Source: Acidobacteriota bacterium (lineage in GTDB: Bacteria > Acidobacteriota > Terriglobia > UBA7540). Taken from it: a DNA stretch of 42,881 nucleotides. The position numbers and the translations under genes are program-made. Below the pieces are notes generated by a model. That model was given only the letters and a program-made list of their open reading frames with translations, did not search any database and was not told the DNA's origin. Of this stretch, positions 8,596-16,954 are shown piece after piece. The DNA is taken from the NCBI GenBank assembly GCA_003165315.1, contig PLSX01000192.1:283-43163 (forward strand), read 5' to 3'. Positions within the stretch are counted from its first letter, which is position 1, and the number at the start of each line of letters is the position of its first letter.

Positions 8596-10548
8596 CTATG
8601 TTGACTTTTTGGGAACCGGGATTCCGGCGCCGTGGCAGGCGGCACACTGATGGGGCGTGGGCTTGTAAAACAGGACGGGATTATTTTGAACCTCCCGTGT
8701 AAGTTTGTGACAGTCCCTGCAAGGAACGTCCCGATGCGCCCCTTTAAGCGAGAAATCTGTGCGGGTCTCATGATCGAACAAGGAAGGTTTCCATCGCGCG
8801 GTATTGTGGCAATCCTCACAGCCTGGATTCTTACCGCCCAGGGCAAACTGGTGGGCATGAATATCCTCGTGACACCCCCCGCATTGCTTGGGTGCGGAGT
8901 TGTAAATCACATTCTTCATGGTGACTTCAAGGTTCGGTGGCTTGTGACAATTGATGCAGGCCACTGCCCTGTGGGCGCCCGTGAGGACGAACGAAGTGGA
9001 AGAATGGTCGAAGCGCAGTTTCTCCGTCCAGGACACAGTGGAGTGGCAGGCTTCACAACCCCACACCGACCCATCGGGGCGTCGCACTTTCATCCGCTCT
9101 GCAAATTCGCCCCGGTGAGGATCCATATGACAGGTAGTGCAGGATAGTTCGTTAAAGCGGAAAAGCGCTGTTGAGGGATTGGCGCTGAGGACATCCGCCT
9201 TGTGGCACTCGATGCAAGGTACGGCGAGGTGTCCTCCCGTCAAAGGAAATTTCGTCGTTTTGTGCCGTGCCAGAGGATACGTGGAGGGTTTGAAGCCACT
9301 GACCACATGGCAGCTCTCGCAGCGATTGTTCCAAGGTGCCCCCGCGAACTGTCCCTTGTGGATGTCGGCGTGGCAGTCCCCGCATTGCGTCGCCTTGATT
9401 TTGTAAAGGGTGTCGAGCCCCTTGGGGATATGGCACTTCTCGCAAGCCACCGTGCTGTGCTTTCCTTCCAGGGGATAGGCTGTGTCCTTGTGCAGGGCCA
9501 CCGTAAAGGTGGTGGGTTTGAAGCCCTCAACGGTGTGGCACGCGGCGCACTCACCGCCATCTTTGCGGGCATTGAACTGCCCATGGTGAGGGTCGTTGTT
9601 ATGGCAATCCAGGCATTTTTGAAAGGGAATGGGCCGGTTCAGATCCCCTCCCAGGTGGCACAATTCGCAGCGCACCCCCGCATGTTTTCCCAGCAAGGGA
9701 TACTTTGTGGTGGAATGGTCAAATCGCTCACTCACCGCCGCCGCGGAAATCTGTTTCCATCCCGCCGTGGTATGGCAGGACTCGCATGCCGCCTTAAAAA
9801 CGCCATGATGGACGTCGGTGTGGCAATCATTGCAGGCATAGAAAGCGAGGCCAACGTATTTGATGACCTCCGGATGTTCGGCCTCCGGCTTATGGCACTT
9901 CTGGCAGGCCAGACGCCCGTGCTCCCCGGTTAGTGGGTAGCGCGTTTGCGCGTGGTTAAACTGGCTCGTTGTCTTCCAATCATTAAGATCGTGACATCGC
10001 GTGCAGTCCCGCCCCAATTGGCCCTGATGCCGGTCGATGTGGCAGGAGAGGCAATCGCGGGAGAGGCCCAGAAAAGTGCGATTCAAATCCCGGATCTTGA
10101 TGGAAGCACGTTCCGAGGGCAAGATGTGCGCTGACGTGTGGCACTGCTGGCAAGTGAGGCCGGCGTGTTTACCCTCCAAAATGTAACCGGTCTTTCTGTG
10201 GTCGAAAGCCTTCTGCGTCGGTTCCCAATGAATAAGCTGAAAGTTCTCACCGTTGTGGTCAGAGTGGCAGCGGACGCAATCCTTGCTGCCCAAATGCGAG
10301 TTCCAAATGGCCTCGTGAAATCCCTTGTGGGCTGCGAGCCGCGCGGCAATCTCCGTGTGGCATTCCAGGCATTTCAGGCTTTCGCTCCCTGTTGCCAATC
10401 GATGGCAGGCGATGCATTGCGTAGGGCCATTCAGGGACTGATGAGCACGGGAAAGAGGCCCCGGAGAAATCTGGCCGCGAAGGGTAGCCGTAATAGAAAA
10501 GCTGATCAAGATCCCGGCTATGACAACGATGTTCGTCCGCCGCATCAA
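8596..10548 (-). CDS. Secreted 23-heme c-type cytochrome
   Basis: A 650-residue exported protein with 23 CXXCH motifs. The N-terminus is a signal peptide (IVVIAGILISFSITATLRG-QI). TTG at 10548 has AGGAG eight bases upstream; ATG at 10545 is the alternative. The motifs are arranged in looser repeats than in the neighbouring 34-heme protein, with recurring elements such as FDHxxTxYPLxGKH, CHADIHKGQF and CESCHTxxGFK. The recurring D-x-H-x-GQF segments and the FDH/GKH histidines supply candidate distal ligands, so bis-His hemes are likely. It is the first gene of the electron-transfer cluster. By position it could be the periplasmic donor or the outer-surface cytochrome. Length and motif style fit multiheme cytochrome c3/doubled-CXXCH families. 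It has no recognisable catalytic domain. Heme number is read directly; role is inferred. Confidence 0.9.
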   Translation of the reverse strand: MMRRTNIVVIAGILISFSITATLRGQISPGPLSRAHQSLNGPTQCIACHRLATGSESLKCLECHTEIAARLAAHKGFHEAIWNSHLGSKDCVRCHSDHNGENFQLIHWEPTQKAFDHRKTGYILEGKHAGLTCQQCHTSAHILPSERASIKIRDLNRTFLGLSRDCLSCHIDRHQGQLGRDCTRCHDLNDWKTTSQFNHAQTRYPLTGEHGRLACQKCHKPEAEHPEVIKYVGLAFYACNDCHTDVHHGVFKAACESCHTTAGWKQISAAAVSERFDHSTTKYPLLGKHAGVRCELCHLGGDLNRPIPFQKCLDCHNNDPHHGQFNARKDGGECAACHTVEGFKPTTFTVALHKDTAYPLEGKHSTVACEKCHIPKGLDTLYKIKATQCGDCHADIHKGQFAGAPWNNRCESCHVVSGFKPSTYPLARHKTTKFPLTGGHLAVPCIECHKADVLSANPSTALFRFNELSCTTCHMDPHRGEFAERMKVRRPDGSVWGCEACHSTVSWTEKLRFDHSSTSFVLTGAHRAVACINCHKPPNLEVTMKNVIYNSAPKQCGGCHEDIHAHQFALGGKNPGCEDCHNTARWKPSLFDHETRTDFSLKGAHRDVPCRDCHKLTREVQNNPVLFYKPTPHQCAACHGAGIPVPKKST

Positions 10549-11340
10549 CAGTACAACTCCTGGAATGGGGAACTGGCTGATCTATAAGACTTAATCTAGG
10601 ATAGCCGCTAATTTTCTTAAACAGTTTTTTGAAGCAATCCAAAAGCCAAATAGTCACGAAACTCCAGGGAGCCTCCGCCTCATTCACACCTCACCCCCCT
10701 AAAATTCTCCCATTATCTCTTAAACATTACCATTTCATTTCAACCGACAACGCTGAGCGAAAGAGGGGTTGCCCAATAATTGCTTGCTTCCTTGATTCTA
10801 TATAGCGCGGCTGCGCAAAGTTGTGCGCAGTCTGGTCTACACTTCGGCTCGTAAATTGGCCAAAGCAGGGGAATGTTGATTTCAAGGAACAAAAACTGCT
10901 ACTTCGGATGAAACGCGCCGGGAGTCTCCTCGAGCTGGGGGGGACGTCAACTTGATTTTCAACCTTCGCCTGTCAACCTTGTTGATCCCCTGGCATCATT
11001 CCAAATTGCCAGATCGATCACCTTAAAGTTGCCTGCGCTGCGAACCCATGAGAGAATGACCCGTCACTGGCAAAGTCCGAGCAAAACGCATTCGCCCCTC
11101 CGTCACATCTCCGGGGAAGTCCGCTTATCGAATTATTCAGGCTGATGGCGGGTGGAAGCGGACAAAATGAAGGCGCGAAAGTGTCTGGACAAGAAATCGC
11201 AGGGACAAAAAATATATGCCTGATGCAGCGCAACCGGCGGTACGGCAGCATTCCCCACCCTGTGCCTTTTGCCGGGAAGCTCCGGAATGCACCGGGTATT
11301 ACCGGGCTATTCGCCCTGGACTCCTAAGAGCGAGGTAAAC
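10549..11340. other. Divergent intergenic region between the cytochrome cluster and the metallo-hydrolase gene
   Basis: These 792 bases lie between oppositely directed genes and should contain promoters for both. No gene is supported; the short open frames here lack ribosome binding sites and familiar protein features. A perfect inverted repeat at 10811-10830 (CTGCGCA, 6 nt, TGCGCAG) is the best operator or hairpin candidate. The rest shows no clear motif. Confidence 0.4.
10811..10830. promoter_or_regulatory. Perfect 7-bp inverted repeat, possible operator
   Basis: CTGCGCA and TGCGCAG are separated by AAGTTG. It lies in the divergent region about 260 bases upstream of the cytochrome cluster, just after an AT-rich TATATA stretch. 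It could be a regulator binding site or a small hairpin. No regulator gene sits next to it. Confidence 0.3.
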
Positions 11341-12132
11341 ATGTCACGAGAGTGTATGGAATCGGTTCGCAACTTCAAAGTCGATCGAGGATCAGTGGCG
11401 CTGTGGTGGCTCGGCCAGATGGGATACCTCATCAAGACCCCTGCGGGCACGCTGTTCTCGGTCGATGCCTACCTGACCAACTCATGCAAGAAGGTCGGGG
11501 ATTCCATCGGTCTCAATTTGGACCGGCGCGTTCCAATCTTTATCGAACCCGAGGAATTGGAAGTCAACCACTTCCTCTGCACCCACTCGCATGGTGATCA
11601 TGCAGATCCTGAGACCATCGCGCGCCTGCGCCCAAGCGCCGTGGAGACTTTCGTGGGCCCCGGCCTCGCATGCGAAACCTTCGACCAATGCGGCGTGGAG
11701 AAGTCCAAAGTCCAGCAGGTGTACCCCGGCGGGAAGACACAGTTTTCCGACGTCACCCTGCACGGCACCTTCGCCCTGCCCACGGACGATGGCGAACTGA
11801 CCCACATGGGGTATGTGCTGGCCATTGAAAACGGCCCTCGCGTCTACATCTCGGGCGACACCGATTACCATGAATTGCTCGCGCATGTCCGCCGGCTCGA
11901 GCCGGACATGATGATTACCTGCATGAATAGCGGGTTTAATAACATGAGCCATTGGGAAGCCGCGGAACTGGCCGGGCTCATCAAACCCAAAGTGGCGATT
12001 CCCTGCCACTACGATATGTTTCCCGACAATGCAGCGGATCCGCAGCTTTTCCGCGCGGCCCTGCGGTTTAAGGCTCCAGACGTGCGTTTTGAACAGCTCG
12101 ATTATGTAAAGCCCTTCGTCTTCAAGTCCTGA
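11341..12132 (+). CDS. UlaG-like metallo-beta-lactamase-fold hydrolase
   Basis: A 263-residue cytoplasmic protein with the metal-binding motif HSHGDH (residues 82-87), followed by later ligands in GDTD and a CHYD site near the C-terminus. The N-terminal VALWWLGQMGYLIKTPAG stretch and overall length resemble L-ascorbate-6-phosphate lactonase (UlaG) and its relatives. The start at 11341 is preceded by GAGG five bases away; an upstream ATG at 11269 in the same frame has no such site. No ascorbate uptake or utilisation genes are nearby, so the UlaG-specific substrate should not be assumed. The stop is 80 bases ahead of the next gene. Fold and metal dependence are well supported; substrate is unknown. 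Confidence 0.85.
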   Translation: MSRECMESVRNFKVDRGSVALWWLGQMGYLIKTPAGTLFSVDAYLTNSCKKVGDSIGLNLDRRVPIFIEPEELEVNHFLCTHSHGDHADPETIARLRPSAVETFVGPGLACETFDQCGVEKSKVQQVYPGGKTQFSDVTLHGTFALPTDDGELTHMGYVLAIENGPRVYISGDTDYHELLAHVRRLEPDMMITCMNSGFNNMSHWEAAELAGLIKPKVAIPCHYDMFPDNAADPQLFRAALRFKAPDVRFEQLDYVKPFVFKS

Positions 12133-12212
12133 TGCAGGTGTTGACCCTCATTTTGCTCACTCGAAGGATGCAACCATCGGTGTCATCACCGGTGGAATCC
12201 AGGAGAACATCC

Positions 12213-13145
12213 ATGCAGAAGTCCAAGCGTTTGAGTCTTACTCTAATTTTGGCGGCATTGTTAGGCGGATTGAATTACGCTCCGGTCTTCGGCCAAGAGC
12301 CAAGCACGGCAAGCGCCCCTGATCCGCTTCTCGACGCGCTTAACAGCGAATTCCGTGCCGAATACCAGCAAGCCCTGGCTGCAACACTGGCTCAACCCGG
12401 CCCCATGATACTTGAAGAGGGCGACAAACTGATTCTGGTTCGCAACGGGGAGCGCACCACCGTCAATGTGAAGCCCGTGGAGTATCACGAGCTCAAGGCA
12501 GTCGCCCACATTCCCCTGGCCTTGTTTGTAATGCTGTCGTTCCCTCAGGAAGCCCCCTTCTCAGCGGATCGCCAGCAGCGCCTTCAGCACTATCGCGAAC
12601 TGATGGCTGGCGCGCACGAAAGTCTTCCGCACCGGCACTTCACGCCCGTACAACTTAAGCGCCAAGAAAAGATTTTTGGTGCGTCCTTCGAACTGTTGGA
12701 TCAAGCACTGGCCAAGGGGCAAGTAAGCGCGCCAACATTGAAGAACTTCACGCGGCAGATGGCGCCGTTGCTGCTCGCGAACGTTGCGGACGCGACGGCG
12801 CTGGAGATGCAGGAGCTTTACAAAACAGCCGCGGCCTGGAAGCAACAGCTCACGCCGGCGGAGTGGAACGCCTTGCACATGGTCATGATTGGCCCGCACA
12901 TGCCGCGTGACCAGGGATGCTCCATTCAATTCTTTGAGCGCCTCTTCCGCGAGCCCGAGGAAGGCAAGCGAATCATCTACGCGGAAGCTCTGTGGAACGA
13001 AAAGGACGCGCTCAACCTGCTGGCCACGCACGTCGTGGACGAATCCGCCGGCGCAGCGTTCTTTGGCGATCCCATGCGCATGCACCGCGATCTGCTGGCC
13101 GACGCGGCCAAGGCCTACCTGGACTCGCATCCCCTGGAGAAGTAG
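12213..13145 (+). CDS. Secreted protein of unknown function
   Basis: A 310-residue protein starting at ATG 12213, preceded by AGGAG seven bases upstream. The longer frame beginning at 12132 would put a poorly coding segment before the signal peptide. The signal peptide runs MQKSKRLSLTLILAALLGG with cleavage near VFG-QE. The mature part is mostly alpha-helical by composition, with phrases such as EFRAEYQQALAATLAQPGPMILEEGDKLIL and a conserved-looking MIGPHMPRDQGCSIQFFERLF. No domain is recognised. It follows the metallo-hydrolase gene by 80 bases in the same direction and may be co-transcribed. A tandem repeat array begins about 120 bases after its stop. Periplasmic location is likely; role unknown. 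Confidence 0.75.
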   Translation: MQKSKRLSLTLILAALLGGLNYAPVFGQEPSTASAPDPLLDALNSEFRAEYQQALAATLAQPGPMILEEGDKLILVRNGERTTVNVKPVEYHELKAVAHIPLALFVMLSFPQEAPFSADRQQRLQHYRELMAGAHESLPHRHFTPVQLKRQEKIFGASFELLDQALAKGQVSAPTLKNFTRQMAPLLLANVADATALEMQELYKTAAAWKQQLTPAEWNALHMVMIGPHMPRDQGCSIQFFERLFREPEEGKRIIYAEALWNEKDALNLLATHVVDESAGAAFFGDPMRMHRDLLADAAKAYLDSHPLEK

Positions 13146-13263
13146 GCGTTCGGCAGGAAGCAGTAGCCAGTTGGCAGTCGGCACTTGGCGGCAGGTAGGG
13201 CGCTGAGCGCCAAAAGACTGGCCCGTCGTACCCTGGAGCATCTTGCACATCGGTTAATTCAGC

Positions 13264-13720
13264 TCAACTTTTCACTACAATCTGCCGATAATCGTAGTGG
13301 CAAAGTGGGCCGTGACGGCCCAATGCCGCCCCCCCCTTTATGTGGGTATCGACATTTTTTGATCTTTACGTGAATCAAAGTAGATCCAACTCAGCCTCAA
13401 CTTTTTACTGTAAACTGCCGATAATCGTAGTGGCACAGTGTGCCGTGACGGCCGAATGCCGCTCCCCCCCTATGTGTATCGGCTCATTTTGGTCAGCCCT
13501 TGAACTAAACTTTATTCAACTCAGCCTCAACTTTTCACATCAATCTGCCGATATTGATGAGGAGAAAGTGTACCTCGCAGGTCCGGTACTGCTTCCCCCT
13601 ATACGGTATCGGCTTATTTTGATAAGAGCGTGAACCCAAGGAGATTCCATTCAGTCACAACTTTTCACCACGATTTGCCGATAAAGATAGCGTTGAAGTG
13701 CGGCTTAACAGCCCAATGTC
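13264..13720 (+). repeat. Four tandem copies of a 130-133 bp structured repeat (array 1)
   Basis: GCCGATA landmarks occur at 13284, 13417, 13547 and 13677, so the period is 133, 130 and 130 bases. Exactly 20 bases before each GCCGATA is TCAAC (ACAAC in copy 4). Each core ends with TATCGGC or a variant about 67-70 bases on (13347 TATCGAC, 13477, 13607), forming a 7-bp inverted repeat with GCCGATA in copies 2 and 3. Exactly 25 bases after GCCGATA starts a hairpin: GCCG/CGGC in copies 1 and 2, ACCT/AGGT in copy 3, GGCT/AGCC in copy 4. Pairing is kept while the bases change. A run of 5-8 C follows. TCAA-N16-GCCGATA resembles a sigma-28 promoter. The same unit recurs near 24.9-25.15 kb. It may be a structured RNA, a promoter plus small RNA, or a palindromic mobile repeat. 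Confidence 0.8.
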
Positions 13721-13760
13721 GCCCTTCCCTTTATGCCATAAGCGCTAGCTTAATGATTTG

Positions 13761-14241
13761 GAGTTCCCGCGAGCCCACACCAACGGACTCCATAATGTGG
13801 CCCATGGCGAAAGCCGTGGGAGAACGAACAGGAGTATCCGTCGCAAGCCCCTGTCGGGGCGACATCCTCGAAACCAAACGAGCTGGATTCTTCTGTCGTC
13901 GCTCCCGGGGCTCACAAATCCCCCTGAGATGCGTAATCGCACGGCTTGGAAGTCGTGATCCCGAATGTGCAATAGCATTTCACGCCAAGGCGCAGAGGCC
14001 GAGAGGACATTAAAGGATCTGTCTGTTGTGAACCTCAGCGCCAGGTGATTGAAGAAGGCGCCCTACAGAAACTGGCGGCCTTGAGCACGCATGAGGAGGC
14101 AACCCCGGATCTACTCCAGCCTGAAACCGGAAAAGAGCCTGCGGCGAGCGCGAAACGGCGCACATTCTCCCCGTAACTTTCCCTTTGCATCGCTCATTGT
14201 GGAGGCGTAGAATCACCGACAGTTGTAGTAAGGTGAGGAAT
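13761..14241. other. Non-coding stretch upstream of blaI
   Basis: Short open frames exist on both strands but none has a ribosome binding site or recognisable protein. GC-rich complementary segments (CCCTGTCGGGGCG near 13850, CTCCCGGGGCTC near 13905) suggest a degraded dispersed repeat of the kind common in Acidobacteriota intergenic DNA. The final 100 bases must hold the promoter of the blaI/M56 pair; no clear operator palindrome was picked out. Confidence 0.35.
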
Positions 14242-14628
14242 ATGGCACTCCCCAAACTTAGCAAGCTCGATCTTCAAATCATGCAAGCCCTCTGGACTCG
14301 TGGCGCACTCTGCATCCGCGAGATTCAGGAAACATTCCCCGAACGCAACCGCCCGGCCTACACCACCGTCCAGACCATCGTGTATCGCCTTGAGGCCAAA
14401 AAGGCTGTTCGGCGCGTGAAGAAAATCAGCAACGCCCACATCTTCGAGGCGGCTATCTCCCGCCAAGCCGTTCAAGGTTGGCTAATTGACGATTTCCTGG
14501 GCCTGTTTGGCGGCCAAACCCAGCCCATTGTGGCGCACCTGATTGAGTGCGGAAAGCTGACCCTCGAAGATGTGCAAAAGGCGGAAAAGACTCTTCGCAA
14601 AATGGCCAGGAAGGAGAGCGCTTCATGA
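14242..14628 (+). CDS. blaI: BlaI/MecI-family transcriptional repressor
   Basis: A 128-residue winged-helix protein starting at ATG 14242 with AGGTGAGG just upstream. The N-terminal domain (LSKLDLQIMQALW, then AYTTVQTIVYRLEAKKAVRR) is the typical BlaI/MecI helix-turn-helix and wing; the C-terminal part (QAVQGWLIDDFLGLFGG to the end) is the dimerisation domain. In studied relatives, BlaI represses its own operon until a partner M56 metalloprotease causes its cleavage. Here the M56 gene starts inside the stop codon (ATGA overlap at 14625-14628), so the pair is surely co-transcribed. No beta-lactamase gene is adjacent, so the regulated targets may be elsewhere or be the downstream secreted proteins. 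Confidence 0.92.
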   Translation: MALPKLSKLDLQIMQALWTRGALCIREIQETFPERNRPAYTTVQTIVYRLEAKKAVRRVKKISNAHIFEAAISRQAVQGWLIDDFLGLFGGQTQPIVAHLIECGKLTLEDVQKAEKTLRKMARKESAS

Positions 14629-16715
14629 TCCACCCTTGGCTGAACCACCTTTGGCAATCGACGCTATTCGCAATGGCGGCGGGATTGCTGACGTTGGCGT
14701 TGCGCAGGAACGGCGCGCATACGCGCTACTGGGTGTGGTTTGTCGCGTCGTGCAAATTCCTGATCCCATTTACGCTTCTGAGCGCTCTGGGCGGCCATTT
14801 TCATTGGGCTGGGAGTTCAACTCATTACGTCCCCATGACACCGATGTTGGGAAGGGTTGCCCAGCCTTTTTCCCCGGTGCCGCCTTCATTCCCAATATTT
14901 TCGACGGTCCCCGCGCCCAGGGCGGGCATAGATCCGCTGATGATCCTCGTGGGAGTGTGGGTATGCGGCGCGCTGGCAGTGGGCATTTACTGGCTGGCAC
15001 GATGGCTGAAAATTCAAGCCACAGTACGCCACGCCACCCCAATGCTGCTCGACAAGGCCATTCCCGTAAAGTCGTCGTCCATCAATTCGGAGCCCGGAGT
15101 GATCGGCATTTTCCGGCCCGTTTTGTTACTGCCTGAAGGAATCTGCGAACGCCTCAGCCCGGGGGAAATGCAAACCATCCTGACGCATGAGATGTGCCAC
15201 GTGCGCCGGCGCGATAACCTGACCGCCGCCATCCACATGCTGGTGGAGGCACTGTTCTGGTTTCATCCTCTGGTGTGGTGGATGGGCCGACGGCTGATCG
15301 TGGAGCGCGAAGCCGCCTGCGACGAGGCGGTGATTGCCGCGGGTGGCGACCCGGAAACCTATGCCCGCGGACTCCTTCAAGTCTGCAAATTCTATCTTGA
15401 ATCGCGGCTGGATTGTGCGGCGGGCGTGGCGGGAGCGGATCTCGAGAAGCGGATCGAGTCCATCATGACCCCGCAATTGCCCCATAAATTGGGTGCGGCC
15501 AGAAAGGTGTTGCTGGCTACGGCGGCCACTGCGGCGGTTCTGGGGCCCATCGTTATCGGGGCTCTACTGGGCACACCATCCCGCGTCCGGGCTGATGCAG
15601 TCGAACTTAATGGCGCCGCATTTCAGAGCGTGACAATCCGGGAAAGCCAGCCGGGAGACCAAAGCAAAACCATCCTGATAAGTCCTGGTGTGTTCAGTAT
15701 GGACAACTACTCGCTGCGGGACTTGATGGCTTTTGCCTTTGATGTGCAAAACGACGAGATATCGGGCCCCAAGATATTGGATGGTCATTACAATGTTGAA
15801 GCGAAAGCTCCGGGACTATTTACAGCCAGCAACTATCAGTCTGTCGACGATGCGCGAGCTAGGGTCGGCAAAATGCTCGCGGACCATTTTCAATTGGAGT
15901 TTCATCGCGACACTCAATTACTTTCAGTTTATGTACTAACAGTGAGCCCGGCCGGCACCCATATGCAAGAGGCGCAGCCGGGTGAGGCAGGCCCACTGAG
16001 GTCTGAGGGAATTACTTTCATTGACGGTGCGGCGATGCGGATGGACGATTTCTCAGAACTGCTTTCCCAACGATTAGGGCGTTTGGTACTCGACCAGACT
16101 GGTCTGAAAAAGGCTTACGACATTAAGGTAAATTGGAAAGCGGATTCCGCTCCAGCGCCGCAGCCCGAAAATTTGCCCCCCGCGACCCTGCCTAATCCAA
16201 GTCCGGCCGTAATAATCAACGCGCTGCAAACCCAGATTGGGTTGACGGCAAAGTTGGAGCAAAGGCCTGTGGAAGTGTTCGTGGTTGACCGCGTAAGGCC
16301 GCCCAAAGACCTCCTTGCCGTGCGCAAGCCCATACCCATGGACCCTCACCTCTTTGAAGCATACGTTGGAAATTATGAGATTCCCGGGGACTTGATCATG
16401 ACCGTGTCTCACAAGAATGATCATTTTTGGTTGCAGTTGCAGGGCCAGCCGCAAATAGACCTTTACCCGGACGGACCGCGACATTTTTTTGTCGCCGCAG
16501 CCGATGCGCAAATCTTGTTCAACTTAGATCCTCGGGGGCGAGTAACGGAACTGGTCTTGCACCAGGGCGGACAAGACTTTCACGCGCCACGCATGGATGA
16601 TACCAAGGCCAAACAGCGAATTGATAAAATCAACGGCAGGATTGGGAATAAGGTCCCCACTCCCCGGAGCGAGGAAGCGGCACGTCAATATGGCCTCGAA
16701 GGGCAGGTTCAATAA
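14625..16715 (+). CDS. M56 (BlaR1-type) membrane metallopeptidase fused to TIGR03435 and DUF3471 domains
   Basis: A 696-residue protein with three parts. Residues 1 to about 320 are a BlaR1/MecR1-like M56 peptidase: hydrophobic helices near 10-27, 35-55, 104-125 and 294-315, and a zinc motif HEMCH at 188-192 with a downstream Glu in EREAACDEAV. Residues about 333-560 match the TIGR03435 soil-associated domain (FQSVTIRES, then YSLRDLMAFAFDV and LLSQRLGRLVLDQTGLKKAYDI). Residues about 572-655 look like a DUF3471 beta domain (LFEAYVGNYEIPGDLIMTVSHKND). Classical BlaR1 has a penicillin-binding sensor outside the membrane; here the TIGR03435 and DUF3471 modules occupy that place, so the sensed signal is probably not a beta-lactam. 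The start overlaps the blaI stop by four bases and has GGAAGGAG upstream. Protease role is well supported; the sensed ligand is unknown. Confidence 0.9.
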   Translation: MIHPWLNHLWQSTLFAMAAGLLTLALRRNGAHTRYWVWFVASCKFLIPFTLLSALGGHFHWAGSSTHYVPMTPMLGRVAQPFSPVPPSFPIFSTVPAPRAGIDPLMILVGVWVCGALAVGIYWLARWLKIQATVRHATPMLLDKAIPVKSSSINSEPGVIGIFRPVLLLPEGICERLSPGEMQTILTHEMCHVRRRDNLTAAIHMLVEALFWFHPLVWWMGRRLIVEREAACDEAVIAAGGDPETYARGLLQVCKFYLESRLDCAAGVAGADLEKRIESIMTPQLPHKLGAARKVLLATAATAAVLGPIVIGALLGTPSRVRADAVELNGAAFQSVTIRESQPGDQSKTILISPGVFSMDNYSLRDLMAFAFDVQNDEISGPKILDGHYNVEAKAPGLFTASNYQSVDDARARVGKMLADHFQLEFHRDTQLLSVYVLTVSPAGTHMQEAQPGEAGPLRSEGITFIDGAAMRMDDFSELLSQRLGRLVLDQTGLKKAYDIKVNWKADSAPAPQPENLPPATLPNPSPAVIINALQTQIGLTAKLEQRPVEVFVVDRVRPPKDLLAVRKPIPMDPHLFEAYVGNYEIPGDLIMTVSHKNDHFWLQLQGQPQIDLYPDGPRHFFVAAADAQILFNLDPRGRVTELVLHQGGQDFHAPRMDDTKAKQRIDKINGRIGNKVPTPRSEEAARQYGLEGQVQ

Positions 16716-16954
16716 CGCATGGTTTGATACAGCACCATGAAGTACGAATCTTTATTTTAGGTGGAGGAGTCGCACTTCGGCTGATTTGATCTCTGCGGCA
16801 GCAAATACAGCGTTGCGGACCAGGTGGACGGCCCATGCTTTCTCCGCACTTCGGCGAATACCAGATGGCGTAATGACACGTTTTCTTAAGCTGAGCCTGC
16901 ATCGTCCATCATGTGTGCGCCCCCGCGCCGCACGTAAATTGGAGTACCAAATGC

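Noticed and set aside
8632-10587. Plus-strand frames opposite the 23-heme cytochrome gene
   Set aside because: The minus strand carries 23 CXXCH motifs and a signal peptide; the antisense frames are shadows of this composition.
11341-12132. Ascorbate utilisation operon around the UlaG-like gene
   Set aside because: No ascorbate transporter, decarboxylase or epimerase genes are nearby; only the fold assignment is supported.
13264-13720. CRISPR array
   Set aside because: The whole 130-bp unit is repeated with drift; there are no short identical repeats with unique spacers and no cas genes.
13264-13720. Tandem c-di-GMP (GEMM) or other known tandem riboswitch
   Set aside because: The conserved landmarks (GCCGATA, GACGGCCCAATGCCG, C-run, TATCGGC) do not match the GEMM or other riboswitch consensus patterns I know; a covariance-model search is still needed.
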